Source of the DNA: Silene latifolia
Lineage: Eukaryota; Streptophyta; Magnoliopsida; Caryophyllales; Caryophyllaceae
Direction: 5' to 3'
Length of the DNA stretch: 64,000 nt
Assembly (NCBI RefSeq): GCF_048544455.1
Contig: NC_133536.1
Location: forward strand, 24,244,152-24,308,151
Position 1 is the stretch's first letter. The number at the start of each line of letters is the position of its first letter. The notes below the pieces were generated by a model, which did not search any database, was not told the DNA's origin, and saw only the letters and a list, made by a program, of their open reading frames with translations. Below are positions 58,503-64,000 of this stretch, piece by piece. Made by a program: the position numbers and the translations under genes.

Positions 58503-59194
58503 GGCTCCAGATATATCACATCTGTTGTTTTCTAATGACAGTATTTTCTTCATTAAAGCAAATGAGATGGCCTCGGGGAAACTGGTTAATTTTGATAAGA
58601 CAACGGTCTCATTTAGCAGGGGCACGAGTGGGGGGGAGGAGACAACGTGTAACAGCGGTGCTTGGGTCCGGGTTGTGGAGGTCCAAGAGAGATACCTGGG
58701 ATTACCGGCGGTAATTGGGCATTCACGGCAGGTTGTTACTAAAATTGCTCGAGATAATCTAAGTAAGAAGTTGCATGGATGGTTGGGAATGTTGCTCAGT
58801 AAGGCGGGTCAGGAGGTGTTGATAAAGGCCGTAGCCCAATCTATTCCGACGTATGCGATGACTGTGTTCAAGTTACCGGCTAATTTTTGCGATGAATTAC
58901 GGACTCTTGTCTCGAATTTTTGGTGGGGTTCGAAGGATGGAAAAAGGAAGATGGCATGGGTCGCTTGTGAGAAAAAAATTTGTCTTCCAAAAGCTAAGGG
59001 AGGTCTGGGTTTAAAGATTTTAATAAATTTAATTCTGCCCTTCTAGGTAAGCAAGCGTGGAGATTGTTGAATGACAAGGAGTCGCTGATGGTCCGTGTTA
59101 TGCTAGTCAAATATTTCCAAGGGAAATCATTTATGGAGGTTGAATTAGGAGCTCACCCAAGCTATACTTGGAGGAGTATATGGGAGGCTAGGGA
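58503..59194 (+). pseudogene. LINE reverse transcriptase, second part
   Basis: Reads APDISHLLFSNDSIFFIKAN, where the catalytic box is SND instead of the ADD expected in this family. It goes on with GKLVNFDKTTVSFSRG, YLGLPAVIGHSR, LSKAGQEVLIKAVAQSIPTY and FWWGSKDGKRKMAWV, all familiar from plant LINEs. A frameshift lies at the junction with the first part and another near 59030. The sequence breaks off after YTWRSIWEAR. Confidence 0.87.
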
Positions 59195-59196
59195 TA

Positions 59197-59641
59197 GGGC
59201 TGAGCAAAACCGGTTATCCGCTCCGGTTTTACAAACCGGTTTTAAAAATTGGTTTCTTTCCTAAACCGAATCCGCTCCGGATTAATCCGGTTAATCAGTT
59301 TTTTCTGAATTTAAAAATCGGATCCGTAAACCGGTTTACCCGCTCCGGTTTTCATAACCGGTTCAAGGAAAATGCACAATCAAATGAATAGAAATGGATA
59401 GAAAATTTTGTTTACCGGTTTTGAATTAACGTTATTTTTTACTTTTAGTTTCTAAAAAAGAAACTGGTTTAAAAACTGGTCCTCTGTTTTGAATTTTCTA
59501 CAACCGAATCTGTTCCGTTTTTATAGTAAAAAATCCGGTTCGGTTATCGCACCGAAAAAAATCGAGTATTCGGACTCCATAATTCGATTTTCGGTTCGGT
59601 TTCGGTTTAAAAATACGGTTCGGACTTTTTTTGCTCAGCCC
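59197..59641. mobile_element. hAT-like MITE with GGGCTGAGCAAAA ends
   Basis: Inverted ends GGGCTGAGCAAAA and TTTTGCTCAGCCC enclose many AACCGGTTT-type words in both orientations. Flanks TAGGGATA (59189-59196) and TAGGTGTA (59642-59649) match at 6 of 8 positions. The right flank overlaps the first bases of the neighbouring LTR, so the MITE seems to have inserted at the LTR edge. Confidence 0.75.
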
Positions 59642-59645
59642 TAGG

Positions 59646-60958
59646 TGTAACACCCCCACATACCAAGGTGCCTTACCAAGGACCACCCTATAATGAGAAG
59701 TTGTTGCCATCTCGCTTGCTCGAGGTTAGTATATCAAAAGTAACCATTCAAAAATATTTATTAAAGTATAAAGTTAAACTATTACACCGTCTCAAAGAAA
59801 TTCCAAACTGAAAGCGTATAAAGTCTCAATACAAGGAAATCCAAAACTCCTAAACTCGTAACAGCGGAAGCTAGACTCGAAGTGATGACATCTCATCTCG
59901 TCCCCGTAGCTAAAGACAACCATCACCTGTCATAATCTGCTCACCATCCCCGAATGGATCACCACAGTTTTACAAAACAACAACGGGGTCAGTTTACTGC
60001 ATAATCAAGATAAGCAAAATACGAGAAATAACCATGACAACAACCTTCCAATCATCTCCATTCCCAATCATGTCTCATAACTAACTACACACTTAAGTGT
60101 GTAGTACTGCCAGATTACTATCGCGACAGTTAATCCACACCGCCAGTGGGGGACCGCAGCCTTGCCCACCTAAGCCCCGCTCATCGCAACGAGCAACAAC
60201 CCATCTTCCATAATGTGCACATCCCCTTTTGTGGTGGGTTCAACAAGGGGTGAATCAAGGGCGGGAAGCCACTCTCGCAAGTGACTTCACTCAGCCAAGG
60301 ACTCACCTCACAATCATAGTCAATTCACCACAACTCCAATACTCCTGAATATAATCATCACAATAATCCAATCACAACATCACATCTTAAATTAATTATG
60401 CAATCAACTGAGTAGGGAAACCCTACCTTAGCACATATCCGATTACGAGTCAACAAGGATGCTAGATTGCTGTTCTACAAATTCTCCACCTAACAACAAT
60501 CACAATAATCCAATCACAACATGCAAAACATCCCTTTTCTCCAATTTCCAATACTAGGGTATAAAACCCTAGAAAGACAAACTGACAAAGGTACAAGACT
60601 AGTGAATTAACATCGCAAACGACGCAAGAGAGAAATGAACAAGTACTCACGAACAATCAACGATCTTGGGAGAGATTAGAGATTATTAGAGTACGTAGGA
60701 ATGTTTTAGGTTTTGGTAAAAGTGAAACTGCTAATCGTAATTTATAACTCTAATCATCCTTAACCAAACCGCGAAAATAATTCCCGTCAGACCGGATACT
60801 CGGTCGAGTAGGTCTAGTATTGAGAATACTCGACCGAGTATCCCTTACTCGGCCGAGTGTTCCTGGACAGTAGCCTGAACAGAAACACACGACGCATTAC
60901 TCGGCCGAGTTAGCCCTATTCGGCCGAGTAACAAGACACAGAATACCGTGGTATTACA
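59646..60958 (+). mobile_element. Solo LTR (1313 bp), TGTAACACCCCC...GTATTACA
   Basis: Its termini are those of many plant gypsy (Tekay-type) LTRs. It carries a GAGTAGGGAAACCCTACC block near 60410 and the CTCGGCCGAG array near its end, shared with 1-627, 15217-19369 and 63272-64000. The flanks (CTAGG and TTGGG) do not match well, and about 100 codons of the LINE are missing at this point, so a deletion accompanied or followed the insertion. Confidence 0.75.
60795..60930. repeat. Palindrome array with CTCGGTCGAG / CTCGGCCGAG cores
   Basis: At least five half-regular units (TACTCGGTCGAGTA, TACTCGGCCGAGTG and relatives) stand before the LTR end, equivalent in position to those at 451-598 and 19100-19205. 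Confidence 0.8.
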
Positions 60959-62000
60959 TTGGGACTTAACGAAGGAGGTCAATTACTTGGTAAGGACGGC
61001 ATATTGGAAGTTGGTAGAGGGCGCCGGGGATAATGGTGAGCAGTCCGATTATGCTTGCGAGAAATGGCTATGGGATAGGATACGGAAGGTACCGGTTTTC
61101 CCTCGAATTAAGGCGTTCTTTTGGCAATTGTGCAACGACGTTATTGCTACAAAACGAAATATAGCCAGGCGTATTCGTGGAGTAGATGATAGTTATCCGC
61201 TTTGTTGTTACGATGTGGAAACTTGTTTCCATGTTGTATGGGGTTGTGGGTGGGTCAAAGGGATTTGGGAAGGGCTGCGGCTGGAGATGACGGAGAACAC
61301 TGGGTTTGAGCGGGTGAGGGAGTGGGTGGAGGTAGTGATGAGGGAAGCAGGGGCGAGGGAGTGGATGTCTTTGATGTGTGGATGTTGGTTATCTGGGAAG
61401 CGAGAAATAAAGCAGTGTTCGAAGGGAGGAGATGGAGTGTAGTTGAAGTGGTGAGAAGGGTCAGTGAGCTTATTAATGAGATGACGGGGGAGGAGGAGGT
61501 GGAGAAGTGGTAGAAGACGCGGCTGGTTGAGGAGGGACAGAGGTGGCAGAGACCGAGATCGTGTTGGCCTAAAATTAATGTTGACGCGGGCTAGTTAGAG
61601 GGAGTGGGATTGGGGCTGGGTGTGGTGTGTCTTGATGAGACGGGGACGGAGCTATGGGGAGCTGTATTTCAAGAACAAGCTCAACGGGATACGGCTATGT
61701 TGGAGGCTGAAGCGGTGTTGACAGGTTTGAAGGAAGCACGACGAGCAGGTTTACCACGTATTACTATTGAAAGTGACTGTTTAACGATGGTGGAAGATTT
61801 GAAGAAGTGGATAAGTGGTCGGAGTGATATTTGTCTTGTTTACGATGATATTTACGCTTTATGTTTGTTTTTTTGCTGAAGTTAAATTTGTTTTTGCTAG
61901 ACGGTCTTGTAATAAGGTGGGACATGAGCTTGTTCATGTATGTCCTTGGGAAGCAGGTAGTCACTTTTGGTGTACTTCCTCCATACATAAATGACGTTGC
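60959..62000 (+). pseudogene. LINE zf-RVT and RNase H region
   Basis: The zf-RVT part reads YLVRTAYWKLVEG, KWLWDRIRKVPVFPRIKAFFW and the Cys/His cluster CCYDVETCFHVVWGCGW. After a frameshift near 61385-61440 the RNase H follows (NVDAG stop, GLGLGVVCLDETGTELWGAV, MLEAEAVLTGLKEA, RITIESDCLTMVEDL), with catalytic Asp/Glu positions partly kept. A frameshift near 61870 precedes the last block (CNKVGHELVHV). It is the downstream end of the same dead LINE. Confidence 0.85.
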
Positions 62001-62058
62001 GGCGTCGGAGATTGGTAATTTAATCTAATATAACCTTTGTGGTTTTATTTCAAAAAAA

Positions 62059-63271
62059 ATAATAATGTTTTTTTCAACCTAGTAAAGTCAAAGTGAACAT
62101 TGAAGTTAATACTAAATGAACTTTTTTTGCTCAAAAACTTGTATACTCTGTATTATGCAACAAAAATATGAGTACTTTTTTAATGGACAACTTTGAAATA
62201 ATGGTACAGATCGATCTGGTAATCAAAGTATGAAACAATCTAAACCCTCGGTAGCCAACGTAAATTATCCAAAATCTCAAAGCACATAGTGAAAATACTT
62301 TAAAAATTGTTTTAGGTTGATATATAAATATGTGATGTTACTAATGTTTATTATATTCCAGACTTAACAAAGAGATTGAGTCGTGTTTAAAATGGTCGTA
62401 AATTTCTAAACCTCTAGAGATTCTGGAAAACTCTAGCAATAATTAGGCTTGCACTCTTGGTTGGAGGTAAGTATGTCGGAGTTGTAGGCGATAAACCAAT
62501 GTCACATGTAAAAGCTGAATGTAAGGGAGATGTGCAGATTCCGCTGGAGTCATACAAAGAATCGGTTGAGGAATGAGAATGTTACGAAGACGTTAAGAGT
62601 TACGTATGTTGCAGATAAGAGGAGAAAAATCATCTGAGGTTGTTTGTCGATGTGAGTTGGATATCACATGAGGCCTTGGTTAGGAGAGTTGGCGAATGAA
62701 TTAATGAGAAAACTGTCGCTAGAAGGAAAAATTAACATAAACATGAATGAACGTGTGTTCGTGACAGAAGACGATATGAATTGATGACAAATCGGAAAAA
62801 CTATATTGTTCAAAAGGGCAATATGGTGGAAATTTTTTTTTATTAGGTAATAAAACTAAATTGATCCTCTAAGGTATGATCAACCTATTTCATCCTTTCG
62901 AATGATAGAGATAAGTTGAAGCCACCGGCTTTCAATATGGTGGGAATGAACCCTCTGGGAGGAGTATGTTTGATTTTCATATTCCTTAGTCTACTTTTTA
63001 TTTTTATTTTCTTTCTTTTATTAAAACAATTCATGATCATTCGACTTGTATTATTTTTGTCATTTTTCAAATATTTTTGTCACTTTATGTCTATTCTTCA
63101 CATCTAGATTACAAAAATCTCTTATGTAATGTCTAGGGTTACAAAAGTATCTTATATAACAATCTAATTACTATGAGTACACTTTCTTTAAAAGTATTTT
63201 TACTCGATGTAATATTATAATGTCTAAAGTTGCAAAAATTCTCTATAGGATAAGAGTCATAAGACGCTTAA
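62059..63271. other. AT-rich intergenic DNA
   Basis: No frame longer than about 60 codons, no RNA gene, and no terminal repeat that I can pair. Confidence 0.5.
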
Positions 63272-64000
63272 TGTAATACTACGGTTTTATGAGTCTTTGG
63301 GTACTCTATCGAGTGGGGCTTACTCTGTCGAGTAAGTATGTTTTGTTTTATGAAACAATGTTCTGCCTGTAGGGTACTCGATCGAGTAGCCTTGGCACTC
63401 GATCGAGTAAGTGGCACTCGATCGAGTATGTTACTTATTCGATCGAGTACGTCGGTTATCGGGTAATATGTTGACGGGTTTTGTTAATAATGCGAATTAG
63501 TATATATAATACTCCGTTATCTTTCCTAAACACTTTTATAAACCTAATACACTCAAAAAGAGATTGCAAACTACGTTGTTATCCACATTCGCATTATTGG
63601 CAAATCCCGGAGGTAGAGAGGTCGGATTTCGTTGTTCTTTGCATCATTGTGATCCTTGCATCAAGGGTAAGTTCTACGTACCGTTTTTATAGCATTTGGT
63701 TGAGGTTGATTAAACCCTAATTTTGGGATTGGGGGTTTCTATGATTATGTTTTGTTAGTAGTGATTGTATGATTGTGTGTATAGGAGGAGAGTTCGTAGA
63801 AGAGAGATTTTGAGACAGCTGCTAATCGTCTGATTTTGTGTTTGTATTCCAGGTAGGGTTTTCCCTACTCAGTATTAATTACATGATGTGGTTGGTGATT
63901 TTGTGATGATTGTAGTTAATGTATAATGTTGGTATTGTGACGGTTGTTGAATATTATCATTGTTGTTGTTGTATCTGTCTGTGATCTTCGTGGCGCGTCC
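63272..64000 (-). mobile_element. Gypsy-type LTR end in minus orientation, cut by window end
   Basis: Begins TGTAATACTACGG, the inverse of the CCGTAGTATTACA terminus at 627. It continues with the inverse of the palindrome array (CTCGATCGAG, 63300-63450) and the inverse of the GAGTAGGGAAAACCCTACC block near 63850. It belongs to the same family as 1-627 and is closest to it (both have ATAGAGTA and ACAGAGTA variants in the same order). Its 5' end lies beyond the window. Confidence 0.65.

Larger units (their letters stand above)
55556..62058 (+). mobile_element. L1-type LINE, 5' truncated, dead, split by two LTRs and a MITE
   Basis: Order on the plus strand: RT (55556-56070, then 58503-59194), zf-RVT and RNase H (60959-62000), and an A-rich end AAAAAAAATAATAAT at 62049. 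The endonuclease part is missing, so the element is 5' truncated. Insertions are the solo LTR at 56071-58497, the MITE at 59197-59641 and the solo LTR at 59646-60958. The target duplication of the LINE itself was not recognisable. Confidence 0.85.

Overview
The window is a piece of a eudicot plant nuclear chromosome that is dominated by transposable elements (TEs). I see plant-type spliced genes, long microsatellites, LTR retrotransposons, CACTA, Mutator-like, hAT, Helitron and Stowaway elements, and L1-type LINEs with a plant RNase H. LTRs carrying repeated TACTCGATCGAGTA palindromes make me favour Caryophyllaceae (Silene-like). That placement is an inference from memory; the sequence does not prove it. 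Only three intact-looking host genes are present: a four-exon xyloglucan endotransglucosylase/hydrolase (XTH, minus, 32651-34200), a gene for an acidic single-pass membrane protein of unknown role (plus, 46326-47189), and a two-exon DUF1005 gene (minus, 51644-53642).

Layout. 1-4700: an LTR cut by the window edge, dispersed and tandem AT-rich repeats, a Helitron end and a 540-bp trinucleotide array. 4.7-14.4 kb: a truncated CACTA element with a Ulp1-like protease relic, interrupted by a 2.9-kb solo LTR, which is itself interrupted by a young 5.4-kb non-coding LTR retrotransposon (LARD). 15.2-19.4 kb: a three-level nest of solo LTRs with a Cassandra LTR carrying a 5S rRNA domain at its core. 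19.5-32.3 kb: a Ty3/gypsy Tat element on the minus strand (gag, protease, RT, two RNase H domains, integrase, all decayed). It carries a spliced antisense extra ORF on the plus strand and was later hit by a small CACTA element (in its 3' LTR) and by another solo LTR (in the extra ORF). 32.6-34.3 kb: the XTH gene. 35.3-43.7 kb: a run of Class II elements (three Mutator-like, one Helitron, several MITEs) and one solo LTR. 43.7-47.2 kb: the membrane-protein gene, with a tandem SMART/TRIM element in its presumed 5' intron. 49.4 kb: a LINE stub. 51.6-53.6 kb: the DUF1005 gene. 55.5-62.1 kb: a dead LINE broken by two solo LTRs and a MITE. 63.3-64 kb: another copy of the window-start LTR, in inverted orientation.

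Target-site duplications could be read directly for most insertions (GTTAT, TTTCC, CTATT, CTATA, GAT, GAAGC, AAAAATTTA, AATAC, ATTGCCAC, GTTAA, AACTAAAT, CCTAC), so relative insertion order can be reconstructed. Eight solo LTRs against two LTR-bounded elements point to active removal by LTR-LTR recombination. The points most worth checking are the extra-ORF biology of the Tat element, the promoter-equipped small ORF inside the CACTA element, the Pol III promoter parts in two unrelated miniature retrotransposons, and the palindrome modules shared by unrelated LTR families.
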